Assembly: GCF_011207455.1 (NCBI RefSeq)
Contig: NZ_CP048877.1
Location: 1,542,576 to 1,606,575 of the forward strand
DNA length: 64,000 bases
Origin: Thermosulfuriphilus ammonigenes
Lineage (GTDB): Bacteria; Desulfobacterota; Thermodesulfobacteria; Thermodesulfobacteriales; ST65
Reading direction: 5' to 3'
Part shown: positions 34,811 through 43,380 of the stretch, piece by piece
Layout of the letters: each line of letters begins with the position of its first letter
How positions within the stretch are numbered: position 1 is the stretch's first letter
The notes under the pieces: model-generated
Told to the model about the DNA's origin: nothing
Seen by the model: the letters and a program-made list of their open reading frames with translations, nothing else
Database searches by the model: none
Translations under genes and position numbers: made by a program

Positions 34811-35637
34811 CAGTCGGTCTTTTTGATCATAAGCTTTCTTATTCGCCTGGAGTCTCCCTCGAGAACTTTGATGATTAGCCCCTCAAAGGTGAGTTCTTCT
34901 CCCGGGGCGGGGAGGCGCCCCAGACTCTCTACCACCAGGCCTCCGATTGATTCATAAGGTCCCTGGGGTAGCCTTATCCCTAGGGCCTTCTCTACATCCT
35001 CCAAGGGGACATGCCCGGCGACTATAAGGCCTTCGGCGGTTTTTTGGAGGTCATGGTTTTGACGGTCATGTTCGTCTTCTATCTCCCCAACAATCTCCTC
35101 CAAAACGTCTTCAAAGGTCACCAATCCAGAGACTGATCCGTACTCATCGATAACGATGGCCATGTGACTCCGACGCTCCCGGAATTTACGCAGAAGCTCG
35201 CCGATGCGTTTGGTTTCGGGCACCATATAAGCCGGTCTGAGAAGGGCGGAAAGATTGAAATCCTCCGGGCGGGCCAGACAGAACCGGAGAAGATCCTTGA
35301 CATGGAGGATACCAATGATGTGATCAAGATCCTCCCTGTAAACGGGAATGCGGGAGTGGCCTGACTCCACGGCCGTATCCACAGCCTCCTTAAGGGAGGC
35401 TGTGCTTTCCAGGCAGATCATCCGACTCCTGGGGATCATGACCTCCCGGACGATCTTATCTCGGAACTTAAGGATGCTTTCGATCATCTCTCCTTCTTGA
35501 GGAGAGATGATCCCCCGTCGTTCCCCTTCGTTGATCAGCTCTTCGATCTCGTGGGCGATTTCTGCGGCCTCTTCCTCTGATGGTCGACGGAAAAGGCTGC
35601 GAATGGTCTTTAGAAGACCTTTACCTGGGTCATCCAT
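34810..35637 (-). CDS. corC: CorC/HlyC-type CBS-domain protein
   Basis: Residues about 60-190 form two CBS domains ([26 protein letters not shown]) and the C-terminus is a CorC_HlyC transporter-associated domain. There is no DUF21 membrane domain, so it is the soluble type linked to magnesium/cobalt efflux or to Lnt. It overlaps lnt by one base. Confidence 0.9.
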   Translation of the reverse strand: MDDPGKGLLKTIRSLFRRPSEEEAAEIAHEIEELINEGERRGIISPQEGEMIESILKFRDKIVREVMIPRSRMICLESTASLKEAVDTAVESGHSRIPVYREDLDHIIGILHVKDLLRFCLARPEDFNLSALLRPAYMVPETKRIGELLRKFRERRSHMAIVIDEYGSVSGLVTFEDVLEEIVGEIEDEHDRQNHDLQKTAEGLIVAGHVPLEDVEKALGIRLPQGPYESIGGLVVESLGRLPAPGEELTFEGLIIKVLEGDSRRIRKLMIKKTD

Positions 35638-35662
35638 AGCTGTTTCATGGATAGATTCTAAT

Positions 35663-36721
35663 CTATCTTAGCTCGGCCACCTTCTGGGAGAGGGCAGCCG
35701 TTAAAAATACAGCCCGTTGAGCAAGATCTTCATTAAGGGTCCCCATCCCGCAAGAGGGGGTGATCAAAAGCCGCTGGATTAGATCTTTTATCGGCAATCC
35801 GGTGGCTCTACTTATTGCTTCAAGGGCCCCTTTTAGGCGCTCAAAAAGACTTTCTTCATCTTCCCGGCTCAAGGCTTCTTTGTCCAGGGTAGGGACTATC
35901 CCCAGGGCTAGATTTCCTCCCACTTCTAAAAAGCCTTTCAGAGGCTCAGCGAAGAGAAGGAGACGATCTAAATAGCCGTAGGCATCGAGGTTGACGATTT
36001 TCACTCCGGTCTCAAAGATCAGACTCCAGTCCGTGTTGGCGCAAACATGTATTCCGGCGATGGCCTGGCTGCGCTTGATGGCTTGAGCCACCTCGGTCAC
36101 CATAGTGACCACTTCTTCCCTTGAGATCCCCACGTAGGAGGAGGAACCAAAGCCGGCCAGGGCCGGTTCATCCATAAAAATGACCACCTCAGAGCTCAAA
36201 GAGCTCAGTTTTTGGGCCTGCCAGGCGGCCTTAAGGGCCAGGAACTTGACGATCAGGTCCCGGAGCTGGAGATCATAAAATGCGGCCTCACCGTCTTCTT
36301 TTTTGATACCGGTAGTCAAGGTAAAGGGGCCGGTTATCTGCCCTTTTACCCCCTGGGGGCGCAACCCCTGAGCGTTTAAAGCCTCTTCCAGCAGGTAGAG
36401 CCCCGGAGCCCTATCGGGAGATATTGTGGCTACTTCTGGCAGATCTCCTCCAGCCTCCCAGGCCAGATAGTCTTCGTAGAAGGCCAACATCTTTGATTCA
36501 AAATCATCTTTTGGAAGGATGTAAGGCATTTTGTTCTGGAGCCCAAAGCCTGGCAGACCCTCGCAGAACTGAACAAGCATACCCTCCTGAAGGCGCCGGG
36601 GCAGCTGGGGCCAGCAGGGAAGCCGGGTGAGGTTAGAAACAATTATCTCCACTGCAGGCCGGGCATCTTCATAAGGCATGCTTCCGATAAGGGTTCCTCT
36701 CCCCTGCCCCCAGAAATCCAT
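35663..36721 (-). CDS. MetE/UROD-like zinc methyltransferase (core methionine synthase type)
   Basis: The 352-residue protein resembles only the C-terminal barrel of cobalamin-independent methionine synthase. It shows GQITGPFTLT, FMDEPALAGFG, the zinc ligands His and Cys in GIHVCANTDW, and a late Cys in TPSCGMGTL. Full-length MetE has about 750 residues; short 'core' forms take methyl groups from corrinoid proteins or other donors instead of folate. The upstream divergent gene is cbiA, which fits a corrinoid link. Methyl donor and acceptor are inferred. Confidence 0.75.
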   Translation of the reverse strand: MDFWGQGRGTLIGSMPYEDARPAVEIIVSNLTRLPCWPQLPRRLQEGMLVQFCEGLPGFGLQNKMPYILPKDDFESKMLAFYEDYLAWEAGGDLPEVATISPDRAPGLYLLEEALNAQGLRPQGVKGQITGPFTLTTGIKKEDGEAAFYDLQLRDLIVKFLALKAAWQAQKLSSLSSEVVIFMDEPALAGFGSSSYVGISREEVVTMVTEVAQAIKRSQAIAGIHVCANTDWSLIFETGVKIVNLDAYGYLDRLLLFAEPLKGFLEVGGNLALGIVPTLDKEALSREDEESLFERLKGALEAISRATGLPIKDLIQRLLITPSCGMGTLNEDLAQRAVFLTAALSQKVAELR

Positions 36722-36873
36722 GGCGCCCTCCTTTTATCTACAGTCTTTAGAAACTTGGTAATACCCATCTTTGGAAGAATTTTCCACTCTTTAGAGGGAT
36801 TGGAAAGGACTTGCCTTCTCCGGGGGAAGCGGCTTTCTTTGAAGAGTAAAAGCTTTTCCCAGGGAGGTTCCCC

Positions 36874-38214
36874 TTGAAGGCCTTTGTTGTCTCTGGCACC
36901 CATTCCGGATGTGGCAAGACGACGGTCTCTTTGGCCCTTATGGCCGCCCTGGTGAGACGTGGCTATAGGGTGGCTCCTTTTAAGGTCGGGCCGGATTTTA
37001 TTGACCCTGGCCATCATCGGCAGGTCTGTGGTCATCCCTCTTATAACCTGGATCAGTGGATGATCCCCCTTGAAGAAAACAGACGTTTTCTTCAAGGGGC
37101 GGCCCTTTGGGCCCAGGTGGCGGTGGTTGAAGGGGTCATGGGGCTTTTTGATGGTGCTTCGGCCAGGGAAGACACCGGTTCAACGGCCGCCCTGGCCAAA
37201 GCCCTTGGTCTTCCAGTGGTCCTGGTGGTGGACGCTCGCCGCCAGGCCCGTTCGATAGCCGCCCTTATCCGAGGATTTGAGGCCTTTGATCCCCGGCTCC
37301 AGCTGGCGGGGGTAATTCTTAATCAGGTGGGTTCAAAAAGGCATGAGTCCCTTTTGAGCGAGGCCATCGAGACCTACTGTCAGATAAAACTCTTAGGGAC
37401 CCTGCCCCGAAGAGAAGATTTGTCTCTACCGTCACGCCATCTCGGTTTAGTGGATGCCGGAAGTTTTCACCTAGGGACAGAGCTTCTTGATCGCCTGGCT
37501 TGCTGGGTGGAGGAAGGAGTTGATCTGGATCGGCTTCTTTCTTTGGCTAAAGATATCAGCCCCGGGTCTTTTTTCTCTCCATCTTCGGACTCCGGCCCTC
37601 TTGTGGCCTACGCCTTCGATGAGGCCTTTAGCTTTTACTACCAGGCCAATCTTGAAGCCCTCTCTCGGGCCGGAGCCCGTCTGAGGCCCTTTTCTCCATT
37701 AAGGGAAGAGCTTCCTTCTGAGACCAGGGCCGTCTATTTGGGGGGAGGTTACCCGGAGCTTTTTGCCGATGCCTTAACAGAAAATAAAAAAATTCTTCAC
37801 GACTTACGTCAGGCCGCGGCCTCTGGGATTCCCATCTACGCCGAATGTGGCGGCTTCATGTTTCTCTGCCGAGGGCTGCGACAAAAAGGGAGGCTTATCC
37901 CCTGGGCGGGAATATTTCCCTTTGAGGTAGAGATGGGGCAGAGATACCGGGCCCTGGGTTATCGAGAGGTTTTATTCCTTAAGGATAACTTTCTTGGCCC
38001 AGCCGGATGTCGGGCCCGGGGACATGAGTTTCATTATTCTCATCTCCTCGGTCATTATCAGGGGCCCCGGATCTATCGTCTCTTTGACGCCCGGGGTAGA
38101 GAACTGGGAACCGAGGGGTTTCTGCGGGAAAAGGCCCTCGGTAGCTATGTCCATCTCCATTTTGCTAGCAATCCTTTGCTAGCTTCCTCCTTGGTGGCGG
38201 CGGCTCAAGGGTGA
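36874..38214 (+). CDS. cbiA: Cobyrinate a,c-diamide synthase
   Basis: CbiA uses ATP and glutamine to amidate the a and c carboxylates of cobyrinate. The N-terminal P-loop is VSGTHSGCGKTTVSLALMAA, and the class I glutamine amidotransferase-like C-terminal half has GGGYPE, the Cys in YAECGGFMFLC and the His in GHEFHYSH. The start is a TTG behind GGGAGG. At 446 residues it has the normal length. With cobO nearby it fits corrinoid synthesis. A second CbiA-like gene at 61137 probably has a different substrate. Confidence 0.9.
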   Translation: MKAFVVSGTHSGCGKTTVSLALMAALVRRGYRVAPFKVGPDFIDPGHHRQVCGHPSYNLDQWMIPLEENRRFLQGAALWAQVAVVEGVMGLFDGASAREDTGSTAALAKALGLPVVLVVDARRQARSIAALIRGFEAFDPRLQLAGVILNQVGSKRHESLLSEAIETYCQIKLLGTLPRREDLSLPSRHLGLVDAGSFHLGTELLDRLACWVEEGVDLDRLLSLAKDISPGSFFSPSSDSGPLVAYAFDEAFSFYYQANLEALSRAGARLRPFSPLREELPSETRAVYLGGGYPELFADALTENKKILHDLRQAAASGIPIYAECGGFMFLCRGLRQKGRLIPWAGIFPFEVEMGQRYRALGYREVLFLKDNFLGPAGCRARGHEFHYSHLLGHYQGPRIYRLFDARGRELGTEGFLREKALGSYVHLHFASNPLLASSLVAAAQG

Positions 38215-38281
38215 CCAGAGGCTGGCTACATGGTATCTATTCCAGAATTTGGTTTCGATTGTAAAGGTTTAAGGAGGGTTC

Positions 38282-41266
38282 ATGGCGTCCCGCTACCTAT
38301 TCCTGATCCTGATTCTCTGGCTAGTTTCTTTTTTCTCTCCAGTCTGGGCTCAAGAAGACCAGCCCCTTGAGATTAACCTCTCGGTAAAGTTCAACCTAAA
38401 GGAACACGTCCTTCGGGGTACCATGACCACCAACCTGCCTAACGGGAAGGTCGTCTGGTTTGATCTCGGGCAGGTTGTCCTCCGTTCGGTAAGTCTGGCT
38501 GGAAAGGCCTTTGAGCCGGAGATAGAAGGCAATGCCTTTCGGGTTATGGCTCTGGGGCACAATCGGCGCCTTAAGATTAACTTCGTGGCCCGATTCGATC
38601 CTCGGCAGATTCGTCTCAGTCAGGGAGGTGAGGCTCTTTCAGCCAACGCCATATCTCCTAAGGGGATTCTCCTCACTGGAGGCTGGTTCCCTGCTCCCCG
38701 GGCTCTGGCTATCTATCGCTTAACGGCCCTGGTCCCCCATAAGTTCCGGGCGGTGGCTCCGGCCGATGAGATCAAGGTCAAACGTAAGAAGAGGGGGCGA
38801 TTCTACCGTTTTCGCTTTGAACACCCCTCCGAACCGCCCCCCCTTGTTGCTGGCCCCTACCACATTGCCGATCGGAATGAGGGCCAGACCACCGTGGCTG
38901 TCTATACCCTCTCGGAGGATCCCAGCCTGGCGGTGCTCTATTTGGAAAAGACTATAGCCTATCTCCGTTATTACTCAGAGGAAATTGGTCCTTTTCCCTA
39001 TCAGCGACTGGCTGTAGTGGAGAGTCCCTATGAGGTGGGCTATTCATTCCCCGGCGTTATCCTTTTAGGACGCCGGGTAATGCGTCTCCCTTTTATTCCT
39101 GAGACTTCCTTACCCCATGAGGTGCTTCATCAATGGCTGGGATGCAGCGTCTTTGTTGATGAGACCTCGGGCAACTGGAGCGAGGGGCTCACTAGCTACT
39201 TGGCTGACCATGCTATGGCCGAAAAGAAGGGAGAGGCCGCGGCCTATCGTCATCGCCTTTTAGTAGAGTATCAAAGTTTTGCCGGCGAAGAGGGAGGAGC
39301 CCTTAAAGACTTCAAAGGACGCTATGACCGTCTCTCTAAGGTTATCGGCTATAACAAAGGGGCCATGTTTTTCCACATGCTGCGACGCCGTCTGGGGGAG
39401 GAGACCTTCCTGGAGGGAATAAGGCGTTTCTGGGAAGGAAATCTCTTCCGGCGGGCCAGTTGGGATGATCTCCGGGAGGCCCTTTCTGAAGTGAGCGGTC
39501 AAGATCTTTCGGCCTTCTTTGGTCAGTGGCTGGAGAGCCGAATGGTTCCCCGGATCAAACTCAGTGGCGCCCTGGTGACCCCAAAGGATTCCGGTTTTGT
39601 GCTCACTTTTTCCATTATCCAGGAGGGGCCCATATTCAGGCTTAGGGTGCCTCTTAAAGTCCTCACTGAGGGTGAGGAAGAGACCATGTTGGTAGATCTG
39701 ACTGAAAGGCGGCAGGTAGTAAACGTAGATCTGACAGCCAAACCCCGCCTTTTGATTCTGGACCCAGACTATGATCTCCTGCGCTATCTGGCCGATGATG
39801 AATACCCTGCCTGCCTTTGGCGCCTTTTGGGGGCTAAGGGAGTAGGCATTGTGGCCCTGGCTGAGGATCTCGAAAAGGCCCGTCCGCTGGTGGACTATCT
39901 TCTTGATCGAGGAGCGGTCATCATTGCTCCCCAACGGCTGACGGAGTTTGACTTAGAGACCATGGATCTGCTTTTTCTCCGCCCCCAAGCGGCACTCAAG
40001 GGTCTCTTTGACACTGATGTCTGGGCCGGACACGGCCTCTACCTTAAGATTCGTAAAAGCCCTTGGAGTTCGGGACACTTTGTCGCCCTTCTGTTGACGG
40101 AATCTTTAGAAACGACCAGGCGCCTTTTTCCCCGTTTGATGCACCTAGGACGCTATCAGGAAATTCATCTTGGGGCCGGAAAGCGACTTCTCAAGGAGGC
40201 CTCCGTGGGTAAAGGACACCGTTTGGAGTTAGTTCAGGAGGTGCCGGCGGTAGATATTTCCCGCCTGACCTCTCTGTCTGATATCCTTCCGCGCTTGGCC
40301 CGCAACCGGGTAGTCTATCTGGGCGAACAACATGATGAGTATGCCCACCATCTGACCCAACTCGAGGTCATCAGGGCTCTGGTAGAGCAGTTTGGTCTTA
40401 AGGTGGCCGTGGGGATGGAGATGTTCCAGCAGCCCTATCAGAAGGTCTTGGATGACTATTTGGCCGGCCGCATTGATGAACTGACCTTCTTAAAGAAGAC
40501 AGAATACTTTAAACGCTGGGGGATGGATTTCCGACTCTACAAACCCATTCTTGACTATGCTCGCGAGAAGAGGTTGCCGGTGGTGGCTCTCAATATCCCC
40601 AAGGAGATCTCCGAAAAGGTGGCTCGTCAAGGTCTTGAGGCGTTAAGCCCCGAGGAAAGAGTCTGGGTGCCCGAAGATCTTGATTTTTCAAACGAGGTCT
40701 ATCGGGCCCGTCTTAAAAAGGTCTTTGAACAGCATCCTGAGGGGGATGTTAAAGACTTTGAGACCTTCTATCAGAGTCAGATCCTTTGGGATGAGGCTAT
40801 GGCCCTGGCTATCGTGCGCTATTTAAAGGAGCACCCCGATGAGGTGATGGCCGTCATCGTTGGTAAAGGACATGTTATGTACAGTGCTGGCATCCCCGAT
40901 CGGGTTTGGCGACGTCTTAAAGTCCCCTACACAATTTTGGTCATGTCAAGTGGTGAGAGATTAGAGCCCGGGGTGGCCGACTATGTTCTTTATCCGGCCC
41001 CGGCGAAGGCCCCGGCGGGGGTAAAGCTGGGAGTCTTTCTCAAAGAGACAACCAAGGGGCTGGAGATTAAGGGGGTAGCCAAGGAAAGCCCGGCAGAGAA
41101 GGCCGGCTTAAAGAAAGAAGATATTATCGTCGCTGCCGACGGTCAGCCAGTGAAAACAGTGGCTGATCTGCGCTTGATTCTCTACGGAAAGAAGAAAGGC
41201 GATAAAGTAGAAATAGAGATTCTCCGCGGCCAGAAAAAGGAAAGGGTTACCGTGGGTCCTCTTTAA
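38282..41266 (+). CDS. Secreted M1-like peptidase / ChaN-like / PDZ fusion protein
   Basis: The 994-residue protein begins with a signal peptide (residues 1-23, ending PVWAQE). An M1-type gluzincin domain carries HEVLH at about residue 279 with a downstream Glu in NWSEGLTSYLADH. From about residue 673 a ChaN/DUF399 heme-binding-like domain opens with VVYLGEQHDEYAHHLTQLEV and has GMEMFQQP. A PDZ domain covers about 915-994. The parts are each recognisable; their fusion in one periplasmic or outer-membrane protein is unusual. ChaN domains bind heme or belong to the TIKI fold. A ribosome binding site AAGGAGGGTTC precedes the ATG. Confidence 0.88.
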   Translation: MASRYLFLILILWLVSFFSPVWAQEDQPLEINLSVKFNLKEHVLRGTMTTNLPNGKVVWFDLGQVVLRSVSLAGKAFEPEIEGNAFRVMALGHNRRLKINFVARFDPRQIRLSQGGEALSANAISPKGILLTGGWFPAPRALAIYRLTALVPHKFRAVAPADEIKVKRKKRGRFYRFRFEHPSEPPPLVAGPYHIADRNEGQTTVAVYTLSEDPSLAVLYLEKTIAYLRYYSEEIGPFPYQRLAVVESPYEVGYSFPGVILLGRRVMRLPFIPETSLPHEVLHQWLGCSVFVDETSGNWSEGLTSYLADHAMAEKKGEAAAYRHRLLVEYQSFAGEEGGALKDFKGRYDRLSKVIGYNKGAMFFHMLRRRLGEETFLEGIRRFWEGNLFRRASWDDLREALSEVSGQDLSAFFGQWLESRMVPRIKLSGALVTPKDSGFVLTFSIIQEGPIFRLRVPLKVLTEGEEETMLVDLTERRQVVNVDLTAKPRLLILDPDYDLLRYLADDEYPACLWRLLGAKGVGIVALAEDLEKARPLVDYLLDRGAVIIAPQRLTEFDLETMDLLFLRPQAALKGLFDTDVWAGHGLYLKIRKSPWSSGHFVALLLTESLETTRRLFPRLMHLGRYQEIHLGAGKRLLKEASVGKGHRLELVQEVPAVDISRLTSLSDILPRLARNRVVYLGEQHDEYAHHLTQLEVIRALVEQFGLKVAVGMEMFQQPYQKVLDDYLAGRIDELTFLKKTEYFKRWGMDFRLYKPILDYAREKRLPVVALNIPKEISEKVARQGLEALSPEERVWVPEDLDFSNEVYRARLKKVFEQHPEGDVKDFETFYQSQILWDEAMALAIVRYLKEHPDEVMAVIVGKGHVMYSAGIPDRVWRRLKVPYTILVMSSGERLEPGVADYVLYPAPAKAPAGVKLGVFLKETTKGLEIKGVAKESPAEKAGLKKEDIIVAADGQPVKTVADLRLILYGKKKGDKVEIEILRGQKKERVTVGPL

Positions 41267-41271
41267 ATAAA

Positions 41272-41799
41272 CTACTTTTCGATTCCGATCCGGGCTCTGA
41301 CCCCGGCCTGGTAATAGTGCTTTACAGCCTCCATATAGGTGACCAGATCGGCGGCCTGGATAAGCTCTTCAGGGGCCCAGCGCCCGGTAAGAACCAGTTC
41401 CACCGGGGTGGGTTTTTCTTTGATGAGCTCAAGAACATTCTCGAGGGAGATGAGACCGAACTTAATGGCCACGTTGGCCTCATCAAGGATCACAACAGGG
41501 TGCTTTTGGGCCCGCACAATTTCTTTTACCTCGGCAAACCCCTCTCTGGCGGCCTTTATCTCCTCAGCACTGGGGCGCCCTCTTACAAAGTGTCCGGTTC
41601 CATATTGGCGGACAGTGATTAAGTCGGCAAAGCGGGCCAGGGCCTTTATTTCACTGTACTCTCCAGACTTGGCAAACTGGGCGAAGAAGACCGCCAGCCC
41701 GGCCCCGGCAGCTCGCAGGGCCAATCCCAAAGCGGCTGTAGTTTTCCCCTTCCCCGGACCGGTATAGACCTGGACATATCCTTGAGGCCAGAGCATCAC
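41272..41799 (-). CDS. cobO: Corrinoid adenosyltransferase
   Basis: CobO/BtuR type ATP:cob(I)alamin adenosyltransferase. The P-loop GPGKGKTTAALGLALRA and the segments PVVILDEANVA and ELVLTGRWAPEEL are diagnostic. It attaches the 5'-deoxyadenosyl group to corrinoids. Length of 175 residues is usual. The start overlaps the stop of the membrane protease gene (ATGA). Confidence 0.94.
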   Translation of the reverse strand: MMLWPQGYVQVYTGPGKGKTTAALGLALRAAGAGLAVFFAQFAKSGEYSEIKALARFADLITVRQYGTGHFVRGRPSAEEIKAAREGFAEVKEIVRAQKHPVVILDEANVAIKFGLISLENVLELIKEKPTPVELVLTGRWAPEELIQAADLVTYMEAVKHYYQAGVRARIGIEK

Positions 41800-42695
41800 A
41801 TCCTCCCGCTGGCTCCTTTTTCTTTGTAGGGCAGGGGAATGAAGCCTACGGATGGTTTTGTCCCTTGGGCCTGAGGATAAAGGGACATCAGCTTATAGAC
41901 CACCGGGGGCATATCTGTTTGCACGGCAAGTCCTAAATTACGGGCCCGATCGACAAAAATGGGGTAGTCGTGAGTCCAGGTTCCCTGAGAGAGGATATCA
42001 GCCAATCTTTGGGCCTCTTCAGGGGGCATTTTGTCTCGGAGGAGCTCAAAGACGAAGTTTCGTACCTGACGGAGGGCTTTCTCGGCTTGATCGGCCATCA
42101 TTAAAGTCTCATCAGAGATTTTATCTTTGGGTTTTTCCCTTAAGACCCGAAGGATGGAGGCTGCCGCCACCTCGGTCTGACCAGAGACAAATTGAGGATC
42201 CACTGGCCCCAGAACGGCATTTTTGTCCATAACGATCTCATCGGCGGCCAAAGCAATTAGAGTGCCACCACTCATGGCGTAATGAGGGACAAAGACCGTT
42301 ACCTTGCCTCGGTGTTCCTTGAGGGCCTTGGCGATCTGTTCGGCGGCTAAAACCAGCCCTCCAGGGGTATGAAGGATTAGATCTATGGGCATTTCATCGG
42401 GAGTCAGCCGAATGGCCCGGAGGATGGCTTCGGAATCATCGATGTCAATGTAGTGGTAGACAGGGATACCGAGAATGGATAGCGACTCCTGGCGGTGGAT
42501 GAGGGTAATCACTCGGCTACCGCGACTCTCTTCCATTTGTCGCATGACTTGGAGACGCTCCTTCTCCAGGGCCTGCTGCTGGATAAAGGGCCAGATGGCA
42601 AACCAGATAAAGAACCCCCAGAAGAGGATCTTGATCAGACCAAATAGGGTATAAAACCCGTGAGATAATCCGCCTCTTTCACTTTCTCGAAACAT
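41796..42695 (-). CDS. Membrane-anchored Clp-fold serine protease (SDH family)
   Basis: One N-terminal membrane helix (LFGLIKILFWGFFIWFAIW) and a coiled stretch lead to a ClpP-like fold. It has LILHTPGGLVLAAEQIA, the probable nucleophile Ser in HYAMSGGTLIALAADEI and the following NAVLGPVDPQF. These features match the serine dehydrogenase proteinase (SDH) family, whose members are membrane proteases of poorly known function. It precedes cobO with an overlap. Confidence 0.85.
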   Translation of the reverse strand: MFRESERGGLSHGFYTLFGLIKILFWGFFIWFAIWPFIQQQALEKERLQVMRQMEESRGSRVITLIHRQESLSILGIPVYHYIDIDDSEAILRAIRLTPDEMPIDLILHTPGGLVLAAEQIAKALKEHRGKVTVFVPHYAMSGGTLIALAADEIVMDKNAVLGPVDPQFVSGQTEVAAASILRVLREKPKDKISDETLMMADQAEKALRQVRNFVFELLRDKMPPEEAQRLADILSQGTWTHDYPIFVDRARNLGLAVQTDMPPVVYKLMSLYPQAQGTKPSVGFIPLPYKEKGASGRM

Positions 42696-42774
42696 GTTTC
42701 CTCCTTAAGGCAGGATCAATCTGTTCTTACTATGATCTTAAGAAAATTTCACAGCAAAAAGGGCTTTTCCTCCC

Positions 42775-43380
42775 TTAGATAAGGGCATCTTTGAGGAAGG
42801 ATAGGCCGATTGCCATCAGGGCCAGCCCCAGGGCACCGCCCATCAGACGACTCAACTTTGGGGACAAGAGCCTTTGTCCTTTATGGGCTACGCGCGAGAG
42901 GCCGGTTAACCAGATTAGATTACAAAGAAGATGAAAAATAACCATCAGAGCAAAGCCCAAAAGGCCAAACTTTAGAGACCGACCTATCAACCCGGCCCCG
43001 ATGGTGGCCCACCAGAGGATAAAATAGGGATTGCCGGCGGAAAGGATGACCCCCGAGGTCAGAGGAGACAGGGTGGTATGGCCGGCTTTGGCATCCAGCG
43101 AGCTCCGGGCTAAGTCGATCCCCATAAGGATAAGGAGACTTCCCCCAAGAAAGCCAATTACCCGAATCAGAGATGTCTGAAGGTAATGATTAAGGCCAAT
43201 GAGCAGGAGAAACATGAGAGGAAGTTCCACCAGGGCATGTCCCAGAGTGATCCAGACGCCGGCCCAGCGATCCTTAAGGCCGTGGCCTAGTGTTGCTGCC
43301 GTTAAGGGGCCGGGGGCCATCACCCCTGAAAGGGAGACGATGACCACCTGCCCCACAAAGAAGCCCAGACTAGCGATCAA
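42775..43380 (-). CDS. LysE-family transporter
   Basis: Six hydrophobic segments, with the first followed by SGVMAPGPLTAATLGHGLKD, the LysE/RhtB signature. Family members export amino acids or related solutes; the substrate is unknown. The start overlaps the stop of the isopropylmalate-synthase-like gene (ATGA), so amino-acid-related export is possible. A gap of 79 bases separates it from the protease gene. Confidence 0.85.
   Translation of the reverse strand: MIASLGFFVGQVVIVSLSGVMAPGPLTAATLGHGLKDRWAGVWITLGHALVELPLMFLLLIGLNHYLQTSLIRVIGFLGGSLLILMGIDLARSSLDAKAGHTTLSPLTSGVILSAGNPYFILWWATIGAGLIGRSLKFGLLGFALMVIFHLLCNLIWLTGLSRVAHKGQRLLSPKLSRLMGGALGLALMAIGLSFLKDALI

Noticed and set aside
39260-39934. 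224-residue antisense frame over the peptidase fusion
   Set aside because: Shadow of the sense gene without motif or start signal.
41339-41767. 142-residue frame opposite cobO
   Set aside because: Serine/arginine-rich antisense translation typical of a shadow frame.
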